From contig VZTJ01005971.1 of the NCBI GenBank assembly GCA_013397795.1, positions 71,733 through 135,732 of the forward strand: a DNA stretch of 64,000 bases. The letters run 5' to 3'. The DNA comes from Orthonyx spaldingii (lineage: Eukaryota > Chordata > Aves > Passeriformes > Orthonychidae). Position numbers and translations under genes: made by a program. Shown here piece after piece: positions 23,740 through 38,000 of the stretch. The notes beneath the pieces were generated by a model that had not been told where the DNA came from, did not search any database, and was given only the letters and a program-made list of their open reading frames with translations. Position 1 is the first letter of the stretch. Every line of letters starts with the position of its first letter.

Positions 23740-23869
23740 GCCAGATAGTAGGGCATAATGCTAATAAAACCAGGTTTGTGGGTTTGATACTCTTATGGCC
23801 ATTCTCTTAAGATTTGGACGTGGTGATCTTTGTGGGTTCCTTCCAATTCAGAATATTCTGTTATTCTTC
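23740..23869 (+). mobile_element. tguSINE1-like SINE, second copy
   Basis: Positions 23740-23801 show a degenerate tRNA-Ile head: gggcataatgctaataaaac carries the anticodon arm with an AAT anticodon, and gtgggtttgatactc a decayed B box, followed by ggcca. It runs through ttctcttaagatttggacg into the CR1-type tail tttgtgggttccttccaatt, ending with attctgtt and attcttct, octamer-like units. The first part of the tRNA head (A box) is poorly preserved, so the copy may be 5'-truncated. It is in the opposite orientation to the copy at 464-601. Confidence 0.8.
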
Positions 23870-26414
23870 TGGTCATTTAGTGTCAGCTGCTGGTGTTACG
23901 TCCCAGCATCTGGCCTACCTACCTGCCAGGAAGAAAGAAGTGATGTGAGAAAAAGGTTAAAAAAAAAAAAAAAGAAGGGAAAATAAACTACTTTTATGAC
24001 GTGTAAGCGCTGCTCAGCAACAGCTGAAAGACTGGTGTGCTTCAATGCTGTTTTAGTCACTAATACTGAATCTGATTTTGATAATTTTTTCACACTTAGA
24101 TTTCCAGTCATAGACACTATAAAGCTGGCAAGATCAAAAAAAGTAAAGTATACCAGAAAACCTTTCCTGTTTAAGTGCACGCTCTAGGGACCAAGATGGA
24201 CTCCTTAACCTAATGTGAGAATTAGGGCAAGAAAAAAAATATATAATCAGCCTTGCATACTCTGAAGATGGAAAACAGAACAAGCTTTCTACCTACATGA
24301 AGACTGGTAAATTCCCAGAAAAACCCTTTTAAGGGAAGATTGAGAAAAAGCACAACTAGTTTTAAAATGGGGTTGATCCATTTTTAAAATGGTTTCTTTC
24401 TGTATTTTTGATTTCTTCTCTATCATTCTGATTTTCTGTTAAAGTAGAGGACTAAGAGTTCATAACCCAGTGTTCCCTCCCAGGAACCAGCAACACAAGC
24501 CTCTGAAGATAAGGGCTATATTTCCCAAATGATTTTTTTTATCGTCCTCCTTTGGGAACTTTATTTCCACATACTTAGAATCAGGTCATAAGACTTGTAC
24601 ACAATATTTTATTGTACAATGCTGAATACTTAAACAAGATTACTCCATGGACTACTCTCAGTAGTGATAATAAGTATACAAGTAGGTCATGTAGGATCAA
24701 GACTCAAATGTTGACAGCCATAAGAGAATGATTTTTAAATGCAAAGCATGTTCAAGAAAGTTATAAAGTGAAGAAGAGGGTCAAGTCATCATCTAAATAA
24801 TTCATAACTGTCTGATTCTGTTAAAGCAGACTGGTTTTGAAGATAGAGTACATGACAAAATCTGTTTTCAAGTACCAGAAAGATTAATATAAAAATTATA
24901 AAATCACTGTAAAACAGCTATTTTCACAACAATGTTTCCAGTATACATCAGTATATTTAGTTTTCAAATGACTTCAAGTGACCTGACAGGCTTTCGCCAG
25001 AAGAACTTTCCATTTCCCAAGAGTACAATAAACTTTATCGCCCTCCTTATTTTCAAATTATCTTCTATTATATTATTATAATTGTAAGAAGTGGCAAGTT
25101 CACCCCAGTTGGAGCACTGCTCCTACCCAGATGCTTGCTGACTTTACCCAACAGTTGCCATTAACTTGTACTGTCCACCTTGTCATTATTTGAAATAAGC
25201 TGAAATGTCATTTAAACTTTTAAGACAGATGTGTTGCATATCACTTCTTCCTTCTCTTTTTTTTTATTTTCACTTTTTTTACTTTTTTTTTGAATTATAT
25301 GCATATACCAAACCTCAAGATCCTGGCAGATCAGTGCAATAGTTGTCAGTGTCTAATGTAAAATGCTTGAGATTTCCTTTTATGACAACTATATGTAAAA
25401 CTTAACCCATTATTAATCATTAGAAGGGAAGTTATGAACCAGACTTGTAAATCAAGACCATTTGGAATTAAAATAACACCCACTGTGTCAACTTTTCTCT
25501 ATGACACCTTATATTCTGGTAATTACCACCATATGTAAGCATGATCCTTCAGAAGCAAATAGAGTAACAAAACAGTAAATAATATTTGCCAAAAATATTA
25601 CATGTAGTCTTAGTCCTTACTTGAAACTGTGAGAAAAGCTAGGACAATCTACAAGATAATGTACCTTCCCAATATTTAAAAAATGCACTTTGAAATAATA
25701 ACATTAATTTTAAAAAAGACATTTTTGTGTTAAATTAATAAATAAATAAAAGAGTGAAACAAAGGTCTCTCTAGTGCAGCTAGGTAAAATGAAAAAAATA
25801 ATCTACATCGTTTTATTGTAAAGCTATGAAAATGTGATTCTCCAATGGATTTTTTTCAGATTTTTTCCCTTCATCTTTCTTTTAGATTGGGATTCTATGT
25901 ATTTTTTACATTTCTTTCCCATTTAATTAAAACTTTATAGAAAGAAAAAAAGGCTTTAGAGACATTTGTACACTAATCTTTAAAAATTTAATTTTGAGTT
26001 TGAAAAATATTGAACAGAACAGAGAAATAAAATTGTGTTAAGAAAGAAATGAGCCATCATAGAGAAATTCTAATAATGATCCAGGATTTGTGTTGTTGAC
26101 ACAGCATGGGTATTCACTGAATTAATAAAATTTAATGGAAAACACATAACTCTGGTTCAATATAACAAGCATCATTTTTGGTGATATAAGCAGAACAGTT
26201 TCTCCCTAACACTCGGAAGACAAGGATTCAGAATTGAAGCTTGCGGCTTTTAACTGCAAGAATGAAGGCTGTGAATAAAATGCCCTGAGTTCTGCAAACA
26301 AAACTGTGGAGTGGTTGTGCAAGTATATGTTTTTAATGTTGGGTGTTTTTCCAGAAATTAAACCTAACAACAGCTTCTGTGAAACCTACATGCCCTTCTT
26401 GAATTCATAGACCT
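23870..26414. other. Unique AT-rich sequence
   Basis: Nothing recognised apart from a short A run at about 23958-23972 and T-rich tracts near 25257-25290. Confidence 0.45.
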
Positions 26415-26935
26415 ATTGAAGGTTTTAGGCTGGAAGTCAGCTCTGGAGGTCATTTAATCCATCCTCTTGCTCAAAGACATGTAAGGCTTGAGCATGCTGT
26501 CCAGAACATTTGCAGTCAATTTCTGTAAATCTCCACGGATTGGAAACCCTACAACCTCCTTGGACTCTACACATAAATACTCTTCTGTGGAAAACTCATC
26601 TCCTTCCGTTGCATGGAAATTTTCTTTGTTGTAGCTTGTGGTCACCTCTTCACCCTGCACCCCTGAGAATGGTCCATCTCCATTTTTCCTGCAACCAAAA
26701 AATGGGGAGTTGAAGACAGCTATTATATTCTCCTTCAACCAGGTTTTAAACCTGTACTACTCAGTAGTTTCCAGGCCTGGCCAGTCCTTTGTCTACCAAA
26801 GAGCCCAGAACTGCACACAACACTTCAGCCTCAACACCATGAGTGTGAAATAGAGGGAAATAATCACTTGCCCAAACCTGTGGGCTGTCATCTTGTTAAA
26901 GTCAACCAGGATGCTCTTCCTACCAGAATTCTTTG
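26415..26935 (-). mobile_element. Old CR1 LINE fragment
   Basis: The sequence taggctggaagtcagctctg, ggaggtcatttaatccatcc and later antisense landmarks (cactgag-like turn near 26660, cagaactgcacacaacactt at about 26806) follow the order of a CR1 3' region on the minus strand. Divergence is high and several indels break ORF2. It lacks clear octamer repeats at the 3' end, which suits an old insertion. Confidence 0.75.
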
Positions 26936-28375
26936 CAAACGTTTTAAAAATTGTTTGACCCTACGGACACCATAGGGATTCATACCCTTCAGATTGCTGA
27001 GCCTATGGGTATGTTTGATTTTCTAAAGTGATTTAGCTCTAGGCATTTCATATATATGAGAAAATTAAACCTACATGAGAGAAGATAACAAAACTTGCAG
27101 GAACTACTCATAATCAGGCCAACTGGATACAATTAGTATTTAACTGAGTGTTAACTATGCTTTCAAAAATCAAACTTTTAAATAAAGTCAAAGCCCATGT
27201 TTTAAAAACAAAAAGAAACCAGAAGCAACTTTAGCTTAGTAAAAAGAAAAATATGTAAAATCTAACCAATAAGGGAGACTCCTAAATTGTTTTGTTTCAG
27301 GATAGCCTGGAGACATTTGTCATTGTGAAAGTCTATCTGATAGGAAACTTGAATTTTTCTGGGATGGGTTTGGATTTATTTTTCCCTTTACTTGTCTGAT
27401 ATATTCCAAGTGCAGGAGACTTTACATCAGTGAGAGGAGTTTTTGTTTGAAAAAAATTCTCTGTCGTGTTTGGTGAAATCACAATTTAATTCTTCCAACT
27501 TTATTTCCTTCTTTCTCACATGTATCAATTATTTATTTGATAGCCCAGATGCTTCTGTCATTAGTTATATTACAATATGTGAAATAGGACATTTTCTTTA
27601 TTTAGCTATTTTCTACCAAACGGATGGTTAGGTACAGTATCTGATGACATTTGGGAAATTAATGAAAATTTGCATTCTGAATATACAGCTGGCAAAATAT
27701 TTCACTATAAATATACTAGTAGAGAGCTGAAATGTAGTATTTTGTTGTTTTATAATCGTCATTACTTTACTTCATGATTATTTGAATCAGTGAACTAAGA
27801 TGATAAGCACCTGCACAAGCAAGAGTGAAAAATGAAGATGTCTCACTATAAATAGCTATTTATGTAACAGTCAGACACAAGACTCAAATTTTTCCACCAA
27901 CAGGTGGAAAGCGACTCCTTTTAAACACATACCAGTCCCACTGATATGAATTCAAAAGGTTGCAAAAGGATGAACCTTCCTAAATACATATGGTAGTTAG
28001 AAAAAGAAAATCAAATTGAGAGGTTCTTTGAGAGACAATTTGGTCTTTCTTTTTGTTTCAGTAAATTATTAGTTTATGCAAGGTATTTATCTTTTTAAAT
28101 GTGGAAAACTTCTTCATATGAATGACAATACTAAAAGTGAATTCACAAATCCTGAATTTATCAGTAGTATTCAGTAATGCCTTCCTATGTTCCACACATT
28201 GCTGGTAGAAAATTCATATTTAATGGACAAATTCATCTTGCCTTATTCCTTATTTTTCAAAGTGATTAACGTTGTTATGATATAATTTGAATGTGTGGGT
28301 TAATCAAATAGTGGCATGCTTAATAATATAGAAAACAAAACCTAAATTTATATATATATATACATATTTATATAT
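26936..28375. other. Unique AT-rich sequence
   Basis: Nothing recognised. A (TA)n-like tract lies at about 28349-28375, directly before the CR1 that follows. Confidence 0.45.
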
Positions 28376-28601
28376 GTGGAAGGGTTCTTTGTCATTGGGA
28401 AAGGTGGTTGGGCACTGGAACAGGCTCCCCAGGGAAGTGGTCACAGCACCAAGCCGGACAGAGTTCATGAAGTGTTTGGACAATGCTGTCAGGCACAGGT
28501 TGTGACTCTTGGGGATGGTCCTGTTCAGGGCCAGGAATTGGACTCGATGATCTGTGTGGGCCCCTTACAACTCAGGGTATTATATAATTCTATGAAAGTT
28601 C
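28376..28601 (+). mobile_element. CR1 LINE 3' end
   Basis: Plus-strand sequence encodes the last part of CR1 ORF2 (GGWALEQAPQGSGHSTKP from about 28403), then a short 3' untranslated end with gaattggactcgatgatctg and ggccccttacaactcaggg, ending in attctatga. The tail is of the same type as the SINE tails in this window. It is strongly 5'-truncated. Confidence 0.88.
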
Positions 28602-30615
28602 CATCATTCTGGCTTATACAAAAGCTAGTAAGTTTTTTAAATGAGGTTTAACAAGTTCTCTTGAATGTACTATAAGTATTAAAAGAAGTAGTATTATTTA
28701 TTGCAATCTAGACTATATTCTGAATAGTTGTTCTAGTATGTTGCTGGATTTTCCAACACTGATGGAAAACACCAGGAAATAATATGATTATTTTTTTAAA
28801 CAAAAGTAATTTCCAAACTGCAGCTACTGAAATAAAAATGGGTTCATGTCAGAAGAGGAAAATTGTAATTTCCTATAATCTTGGGGTCATTTGGACAACA
28901 TATAAGGAGTTATTTTCTTACTTGTTTTAATCTTTATAGTTAGAAACCTTGAAATAACTTTCTTTCCTAATAGAGAAACGAAAAGTGGCAATTTTAATCT
29001 ATGACAGTAGCCAATATTTTTGAGGGACAGTACCTCTCCATTTTTATTTAAATATTTTTTCACAATTTGTGCAAAAATAGATCCTAATGTAAAAGCAAAG
29101 TAAAGAGGACAATGATATTAATTACAGCTATTTTAAATATAGAATCAAAATTCAATGTATCTGAGTAATACATTGACTTGTTTCAGAATAAACTCTAATA
29201 AAATTACATAACATAAGATAATTATTAATAAAACTTCATTATTAAACTGATGTTATATTTCAGTGAAAGACAATACAGGCTACAGTTTCACTTGATATAT
29301 AAAAATAAATATTGAAGATTTCAATATTATATTTACATCATACTATTAGAAATAGTTCTGACAGTAAATAATAAGGTTTCATCGTTATCAACAAGTAAAC
29401 AATTTCATACTGATGAAGTTGATGAACAGAAATTACTGATGCAAATCAAATGTCGGTTTAAATCTTACTTGTGTCTAATATGAATTTAAGCTCTCAAAAG
29501 AAAATACTTCCTGAAAATACCCTCTATTATTTTGCAGGTTTGAAATACAATTGATTTTTTTGAAGATTGGTGGCATTTTTTCCTCCACATAAAATGTGTA
29601 AGTGTAATTTATGTAAGGCAGGGATACAGATTCAGGAGAGCAAAAACAAACAAAAAGAAAGAAAGGTAGAAGAAAAAAAATCCCACTTGTTGGGCTTTTT
29701 TTTCTATTTCATCAAATCTGGTATTTGTCTTTTACACATTAATCAGTATTTGCTTCCCTCAGATCATACAAATTAATTGTTTCTATGTGAAGAGATTTTG
29801 ACACTCTTATTATTTTTACTAATCATTCTAATGAATTTTTTTGAAGTGTTGCTTTTAGTTATGAAACCCTTTTTTAGAGAGAAGTAAGTACTTTGAATTT
29901 CATAAAATATTCTAGTAAATGATCCATCCAGATCAGTCCTCACAGTCTTAAAAGACAATGAGGAGAGTCGCTGCAAATTAAACAAAATTTTAAATTGATT
30001 AATTATATTGCATTAAACATTTATTTGGAGTCTTCTTCCCATGGAAAGTATTCTTTATTCAACTTACTTCATTTCTAGGTGAGTTAGAAACCCATTACTT
30101 CAGTTTTGATTTTGAATGTGTTTTAACCTTTGAATAGGGAGTTAATAGTCTCTAACTAGTCCTCCAAAAACCAAACTCAATAATTGATTTGAATTATTTT
30201 CCCTAAGGATTTGTCTGTAGATATACCCTAAAGGAAAGTATCCTGACAACTGGAGGTTGAATTCAGGATTATAAAGGAGGGTAAAAAGGTTAATAGCTTT
30301 GTGAAACTTTAGGTTCTTTTCTCCTATTTTGTGGAGTGCTTTCCTGCTTCTGTGTTTTTATGTAGGACTAATGATGAACACAATTGTATTTTCTTCTAAA
30401 AGTATCTTATATAGGCCTCAATCTCCTAGTTAATATGTCTTAGATATTTGCATAGGCAGGCAAAGTTGAATTTTCTGATCTGCTTTTTCAATATTTTGAG
30501 ATTCTCGTGGTCATAGACAAAAATTGTCCCATCAATCCTGAACATTAATAATTCCCTGTTACTACTGTTATTAATTTCTATTTTTTAATAAATACTTTCG
30601 ACCCTTATTTAATAG
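28602..30615. other. Unique AT-rich sequence, nothing recognised
   Basis: No gene or repeat family is recognised. Confidence 0.45.
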
Positions 30616-30905
30616 TGTATTTGGTTTGTGTGGCCAGGTTTTGGTAGCCAGGGGGCTACATGGGTGGCTTCTGTGAGAAGCTGCCAGAGGCCTTCATCAT
30701 GTCTGGCAGAGCCAATGACAGGAGGCTCCAGGAGTGACCAACTGCCAGTCAAGGCTAAGCCAATCAGAAATGAAAGTCATCAATTCTATGAATATTGATC
30801 ATTCCATGAGGATGTTTAAAAAAAAAAAAAAGTGGTACGGTGGAAATTCACTACCAATACATGAATAAAGTGCTGTTTGGCTAACTGGGAGTCCACCAAC
30901 CTAGT
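30616..30905 (+). mobile_element. ERVL-type LTR fragment
   Basis: The block starts TGTATTTGGTTTGTGTGG and continues with ccaggttttggtagccaggg, ggtggcttctgtgagaagct and cagagccaatgacaggaggc, a series I recognise from long ERVL-type LTRs of songbirds. After about 30800 it reaches an A run (30814-30829) and then AATAAA at 30864-30869. Known relatives are much longer, so most of the 3' part is deleted or diverged. The right boundary near 30905 is uncertain and no internal viral sequence follows. Confidence 0.6.
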
Positions 30906-33900
30906 CACATAATATATGACAGAGAATTTCTCAAATTTGCTTCCTAGAAACTATTTGACTCCACAGAAAGGGGATATTTAGACCTCTGTGGGAATGCAGA
31001 CCAAAGAAACTACTGCATGCAGTTCAAAGTAGGAAAGACTACTTTAGCTGGTGAAGATATCTAATACCCTATGTATCTGCTGCACACGCTCATGCCTTTT
31101 TTTTGGCACCACTGAATGAGTGTATGGCTTCATCTCTCCTGAAATGCTCCAATCTCATGCATAAGATGAATGATTATGTGTTAAACTTTGAGATAAGTTT
31201 TTGAACTACATTGACCTTACTCTGTGTTAATTATTTTATTTATGTATTAGTTTAATATTTTTATGGTGGCAGACTGCAGATCAAATTATCCTTGCTACAG
31301 GAAAAAGATCCAAAAATTTATAAAGGAACAATTTGTCGGTTTCTGTGCTCCAATAATTAAGATTTTTCACACATTGAAATAACATGAAGTCCATCTTCAA
31401 CATGATAATGAGTGATAAAATTCTGCAAACTTGCCCTGAAGATGACAGACTTCTTGTATTTTCAAATGAGAGTTAATAATTGACTCTACACTGACTAACA
31501 TCACTAGAAGTTAACATAAAAACATTACGTTAAAAATGTCGGGTTTTTTACATATCATATTAGATTTGTTATTGACAATGACAATTGATTGGTGACCTAC
31601 ATTTGTCCAGCAATTTCTTATTGCTCTTTAATTCATCATGATTTCCCGTACATTGAACTAGACCTCTTTTACAGCTTATTAATTGTTTCAACATTCCACT
31701 TTTTTACTGGGGATAATAAATTAGTTCCATAAAGTTTGCCATTTTTCACCAATGTATTTTCTAATTCACAATTTATAGACGATTTTGTAACATTGCAGTC
31801 ATTGATTCACTGAAGTGCTGAAAAATTTGTTGAATTTCTATCAGAATTTTGACAAGGTAATGGCAATGAAATAAGTCTGGATAGATTTCTGTAGTGAATC
31901 ACTTTTTACTGATCATGGACCATCTGGTACTTTGGTTGTTAATCCTCCCTTTTTTAGCTTACTGATCACAGTTAGTAGTGGAAGTCACCTTAAAATATTT
32001 GATAAACCTGACAGGAACAATTTTTCAGCTACTAATCTTATTTTTATTTCTGTGCTTAATCATTAATACTTACCCCTTCATTTCTTTTCTCAAAGCGTGG
32101 TTAAGGTACTGATTTCTTCAGTATCCACTATTTCACATGATAGAAATTCCATTTTGCAACTATTCTTGTAATAGACCAAGAAATTGATATATTCTCTGCT
32201 AAAATGATCTCACCTGGTAAAGTAAAATGCAAGGTTTAGATTCTGCTTTATCTGCTTTTACTTTTTACTGTCTCTTTTTGGTGTGGAATTGAGTTCCCAT
32301 TTTTGAGTGGGATGTATAAACATAATAAAAGACAAACTGCACTACAGTAGATCAATAAGGAACAGATATAGACCACTGCATATCTCTAGATACTGCACTC
32401 AATAGATGGAAAAAAAGGGCAGAAAAGTAGAATCAGACACATATTTTGCAATTTTATGTAAAACTTCCTATATATAAAATAAAGGTAGTATAAAATAAAA
32501 TAGCATAAAATGAAAATAATATAAAATAAAAAGGTAATATAAAATAAATTTAGTATAAAATAGAGGTAATTTTTTCACCTAATAAATTTTTTCTTACTTA
32601 TTTAAAAATAACTATCACTTGGAAAATTATTTTAGCTTTTCCTTTTCACAGAAGTATATTCCTTTTTGATTTTTTTAGTTGTAATGTTGCATTCAGTTGT
32701 TTATAAAAAAGGTTATGAACACCTACTGTCAGAAGTAGCGTATTTGCACCTTATTCTACAGGAAATTCCATGCATCTTCAAGGCTGATGTAATTCTTGCT
32801 GTGTGAACTTGGAGAGTTTACCAGTTTCTTAAGGAACAACGTACATGAATGCAGCAGTGTTGATCTGCTGTAACTCAGTAGAAAAAAAGGTGACATGGTT
32901 AAACCAAACTGAACACTCAACTACCATATTTATGAGCGTGTGGGTTTCATTCTTGACTTAAAAACAGGAAAGAAAGACATTGGACAAATATACATGCTTC
33001 ATGCACTACTATTCACAGAGCAGAGAACACTGACAATAAATAATCTAATGGTAGAAGACTACCAAAAGTTGACAAAAAGTTAGTCTGAAAAGTCAATCTA
33101 CTTTTGCCAGTTTTTAAGCAAGAGGAATAATCGTTATAAGAATCATAGTCAATTCAAGAGGCATTTCCACTCCCTGTCTCTTTTTTAAAACATACAGGAT
33201 TCCTAAAAATCTGACATAACATTGAAATTAAAAACTAAATTATATTTCAGTTCCTATCATTAAGTACACTCTGAAAACCAGTACCTTTTAAAAGATGTCT
33301 GCTATTTTGTTGTACACACACACTCAGTCTTACACTTTTCAAGTCAGTAGTCATTTTCCTGTACAAAATGTATCCTAGTGTGTCAACAGAGAACAGAGGA
33401 TCCAGTATTATTTTGAGATTGCAAACATATATTGCAATCTTTGGAGACAAAAAAAAAAAGATAATATGTAGAATTATTTTCAGATTCCTTTGATTTCTTT
33501 ATGCTTTTATATATGAACTGAATTAATCAAGAGGACAAAATAAAATTCTCAATTTTGAAGAAATGCTGTGGGGAAAAGCAATATTAAACACATAAGTTCT
33601 GTTCAATATTTTTTCTATATTTCTATATTTTTGTGAGCTTGAAAATAAAACAAGTTATTTGATAAGAAATGTTTTTTATTCAGGAACTCAAAACTGTAAA
33701 CTGAAAATCAAGATAACAATGTAAATCTATTTTTCAGTTCTAAGTGTATTTTTGTATGTTTTAAAACACTTGAACTATTAAAAGTTTGACTGCCTACTGG
33801 ATTTGTGTGTCGTTTTCAGTTGGAAGAATACCAGTGTACAGAGAGGAATCTAACCTGAAAATTTTACAAGATGACCTCTTAAGAACACATTTTTCTTTTA

Positions 33901-34663
33901 AGTGTTGTCAGCTGCAGTCTTCTCTGATTTAATCTACTGACAATCAGGGCTCAACATTTTAATAAGCTGTAAATGGTCCAACCTGAAAATCACATGTATG
34001 TTTAAAATGCATAAACTGGGTACTCAAGAAGAAGAGGACCAAGTTCCAGTGACCAGCACAACAAACCACCTGTTGTGAACAATCAGCAGTAAGCAAAGTC
34101 AAATGGCCATGGCTGCTAAAACTCAACATCAGCCAGCATATAAGCAAAAAAGAGTGGTTTTAATCAATTATTTGAAAAAAATCTTCAAAAAAATGCATTC
34201 AATAAACTTGGTGTAATTATATATATAGTTATATATACAGTTAATATATAACTGTAATGACTTTTTAATGTACTCACCTTTTGTCAATAGCTTTGGTACA
34301 ATGACTACTTCACATTGCCTTTTCTAAATTAATTTATCCATTTCAGTGCTTACAAGAACAGTAAAGCAACTTTTTTGCTTCTAGGTTTGTGCATAACTTA
34401 TAATCAACACAAACACTTCAGGACTTGTTATTTCTAAAAACATATGGAAATTATGTCTGAGTAGTTTGAATATATGATTGCAAATACTAACCATATGTTA
34501 GTTTGTTACAGATTTACATTTCCCCTTCAACACTGCTAAACATTACAGAAATATATTTATTGCTCTATATTTCAAAATCGTAAAAATAAAAACGTGGTTC
34601 TTTCCTTCTCATTAACATTTTTGAAATAAAACTTTGCAAAATTATGATCATAATTATGTTCAT
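30906..34663. other. Unique AT-rich sequence with one minisatellite
   Basis: Nothing coding is recognised. The minisatellite at 32473-32567 is listed separately. An AT-rich tract with 7-bp inverted arms (acagtta/taactgt) lies near 34240. Confidence 0.45.
32473..32567. repeat. AT-rich minisatellite, about 16-bp period
   Basis: The core tataaaat (once cataaaat) starts at 32473, 32489, 32504, 32520, 32538 and 32554, spacings of 15-18 bases. Units between cores are variable (ggtagta, ggtaa, tttag), so it is a degenerate tandem array of about six copies. Confidence 0.75.
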
Positions 34664-35020
34664 AAATCACAGAATCACAGAATGGCTTGACTTGAAAGGA
34701 ACCCATGACATGGCCAGGGGCAACTTTCATTAGACCAAGTTGTTCAAAGCCCCACCCAACCTAACCTTAATTATGGGAGGGGGCATCCACAGCTTCTCTT
34801 AGCAACATGTTCCAAGTGCCTCATCATTTTCACAGTCAAGATTTTCTTCCTAGTATTTAATCTAAACCTACTCCCACTTCAAAACCATTCTCCCCCATGT
34901 CTTGTCACTACGTACACTTGTAAAAAATCGCTCTCCATTTTTCTTGCAGACTCCCTGGTGCTGGAAGGCTGCAATAAAGTCACCCTGGAGTCTTCTCCAG
35001 CACAAGGAACTGAGCAGTCT
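34664..35020 (-). mobile_element. CR1 LINE 3' end
   Basis: Two octamer-like units (atcacaga) at 34665-34681 precede atggcttgacttgaaaggaa, then caaagccccacccaacctaa, gggcatccacagcttctctt and caagtgcctcatcattttca, the standard antisense order of a CR1 3' region. The match fades after about 35000. The subfamily differs from the SINE-tail type, having the GGGCATCCACAGCTTCTC landmark. Confidence 0.9.
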
Positions 35021-38000
35021 GGGACAGCACTGCAATAAAATGTAAAGATTATCAGGATCTGAAAAAGCATTTGGCTACTTGGGGTCTTTTAGCGTGCAAC
35101 TGTCATTATTAGATGCTATATTTAGCAAGAAGTCTCTATCTACTCTATACTGGCAAGAAAAAAAAAAAGTAAACTAAGATAAAGTCTTGTGGGTTTTAGC
35201 CATGAGCTCTTACAGTCTTGCCAGACCTGGTCCTGAAGGACTAGAACTTCAAAATTAAAAATATGTGTTTCTAAATAACTTTTATAAGTGAAATGATACT
35301 TATATGTGGGGGGAGGGGGAGCTTGATTTATTTCTACTACATAGTTTTACTTGATACTAAGCAAAAAGATCCCTACATATTTCTCCTTCATTTGTGAGAA
35401 TATGACTTTATTTTGCATTTGTGTTATTTATACCCTTATCCTTCACCTTATATGCTTCATTCATTTTGACAACTTCACAGTCCCTCCTTCCACAGTTACT
35501 TAAAGTATCTTCATGGCCCAGGGCTGCAGACTGTCTGAACTCTCTGCCTTTGCACCATGATTAGAGAAAGCATGAGAATCTCTACTGAGCATTGATGAGA
35601 AATCTCACTTGCCCTTTAACAGTGTTTCATGTATTCACCAAAAACCTGTCTAATCTTAATAAGCTTTTGTATGCCTGAAAGGTTGTTTTTTGCCCACCCA
35701 CTTGATCCAGTAAGAGACAGTTCTATAACCATTATATGTATAATTATGGAAATCTGATTCTAAGGAAGATTTAACACCTACACATGCAAGAATGAAAATT
35801 CTGTTCCTTCCCCATACTTACGTAATCTGCCTTCCTAGGCAACCACAGTAACAGAAATGATAGTTAAATCACAATTCAGGGTTTGAATGTTGTGCTTGAA
35901 GAGAACCAAGAGTTACTTTATAAGAAGTGCTTTTTTCAACCTTTATTATGGTTATTTTTTTTAAACAACTTTTTTTCAAAGATTTAAAAAAAATTAATTA
36001 AATTTCCTATTAGGAGGAGGATTAAGATGCTTTAAACCTCTCTACTTAATCCATTCACAGTGAATTTGTTAGGATGTAAGAAAGAGGCAAAACATAAGAA
36101 CAATGCATATAGTAACCACGATTTAATTTCATTTGAAACTCTTTCTTTAACAGGTATATCACCTTTCTCCTCTGATGAACTTGTTTCTTCTGTGAAATGT
36201 GAAAAGACAAACACAGCCATGGTTAAAAGGAGGTTAAAACCTACTTCTATGATAAAAGATGATGTCTACAATGTTACCATGTGTTAGGTATCTTTAGGTA
36301 CACTTAAAATGATTTGAAAATAGTGCAGTGCTCCAGGAAGACACTACAGTTTTCCTAGCGTTCATCAAAAAGTCATCTAGTTCATTTCAGACTTACTCTT
36401 TCCCCAGCATCAAACTGGTTCAAAATAATTCAAAATCTAATTCAAGTGAAAGGATCCAAAGTGTATAAATCTTTCATCAACTTTCAACTTCTTTAAAACT
36501 ACATAAATAAACATACTGTTAATGCTCAGTAAGATGAATAATACAAATGGTATTTTCTAGTTTTTGTTTTGAATAGTCTGAGATATTTTCAATATAATTT
36601 ACATGATCACCTTAAGGTGTAATTTTAAATATTTGCACTTTGCTAAGCCGTATTTTAAAGGATATCAGAGCATTTACACCTTTGTCCTAGATACCTCAGT
36701 TACACGCCTCAGATGAGATGGGAGAAATTAGGTCTAGAATATAGACAATAGATATAAATAACACATAAACTGTTATATAAACAGCAGATAAAATAACAAT
36801 TTTTCAAGTGAGGCATTGAAACTTCTGAGCTGAAATCCTACAATATATTGCACAATATTTTTGACTTTTCTTTGGAAAATTGAACGTTCAACAGCTTCTC
36901 TCTAACTACCTTGTTGGTTGTGAGTTGAAATACAATTTATCTGCACTTACAGTCAAGAGTATTTGACCAGAGGGTCTCTTCTCTCTCTCTGTCACTTTCT
37001 CATGGAATTTTGCTGGGGCACATAAACCCCACCTGACTAATTAATTCTTTGTGTAGTAATTAGCCTTTAGTACTGTAGGCAAAAAAGAAGTCCTAGATTT
37101 ATTTATTTAAATATATCTTGTTAGGGTGTTTTTAATGTATTTTTGTATATATATGTATATACATAAACACTTGGTTTAGAAAAGAAGGTGATATTTCATA
37201 AAAGTTAATAAAAATATTTTCCCTTTCAGTTAACCAGGCAAATTTTTATCAGCTGGAAATCAAATTTCCATATTTTGCTATTCACTGCATTAGCATTACA
37301 AAAAAGTCTGTCACAATTAAAATACAATTAGAACAAAGGAATTTTTTTTTGTTATTTCAAGATATTATTAATTTTATTCCTATCGTCTCCAGGGTTTGCT
37401 CAAGTCCTATTCAGCTCTATGGGCACTGTAAGCTGATTTCTTTGTGAATTAGATCAGACCTTTAATCTCTGAAAGATTAGTACTGCACTTTAGCTAGATA
37501 ATAGTTTTCTTTTTAAACATCTTTTACATAATAAATGGGACAAGTTTAATCAAAGATATGTCTTTTGGCAACTTATACAACAGTTTCTATCAGCTTCATC
37601 TCTAACATGAGCCTGAAATCTATACCTTAAGACTAGTTAAAAACTTGGCAAAATGGGAGATCAATAAAGAAAAAAAAAGAAATTAGATATACCCTTGGGT
37701 CATAAATAACAGAAATACACTTTTACAGTGATATCTGAGTCTTTAAAATATTAGGTTTTGTTCTCCTGATTCTTAAAGGAAGTGAGAACTAAATACATCT
37801 GCTGATCTTTAATGCCGCATGCCCTTACCAGAGTAAAATCCTGCTGTACATAAAGACTGTGGACTACATTTACTTGAGCAAGCACAGGTGCTTTTGGAGA
37901 TTCCACAAGGTAAATAGTCCAGTCTCTGGCTCCTGCTACAGAAGTATGTACATCTCTAGGAGCCTTGGGCCATATCTGTTTCTCTATCATTTCAGAAACT

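Noticed and set aside
28349..28375. (TA)n tract as a functional promoter
   Set aside because: It is simple sequence next to a CR1 insertion with no other promoter signs.
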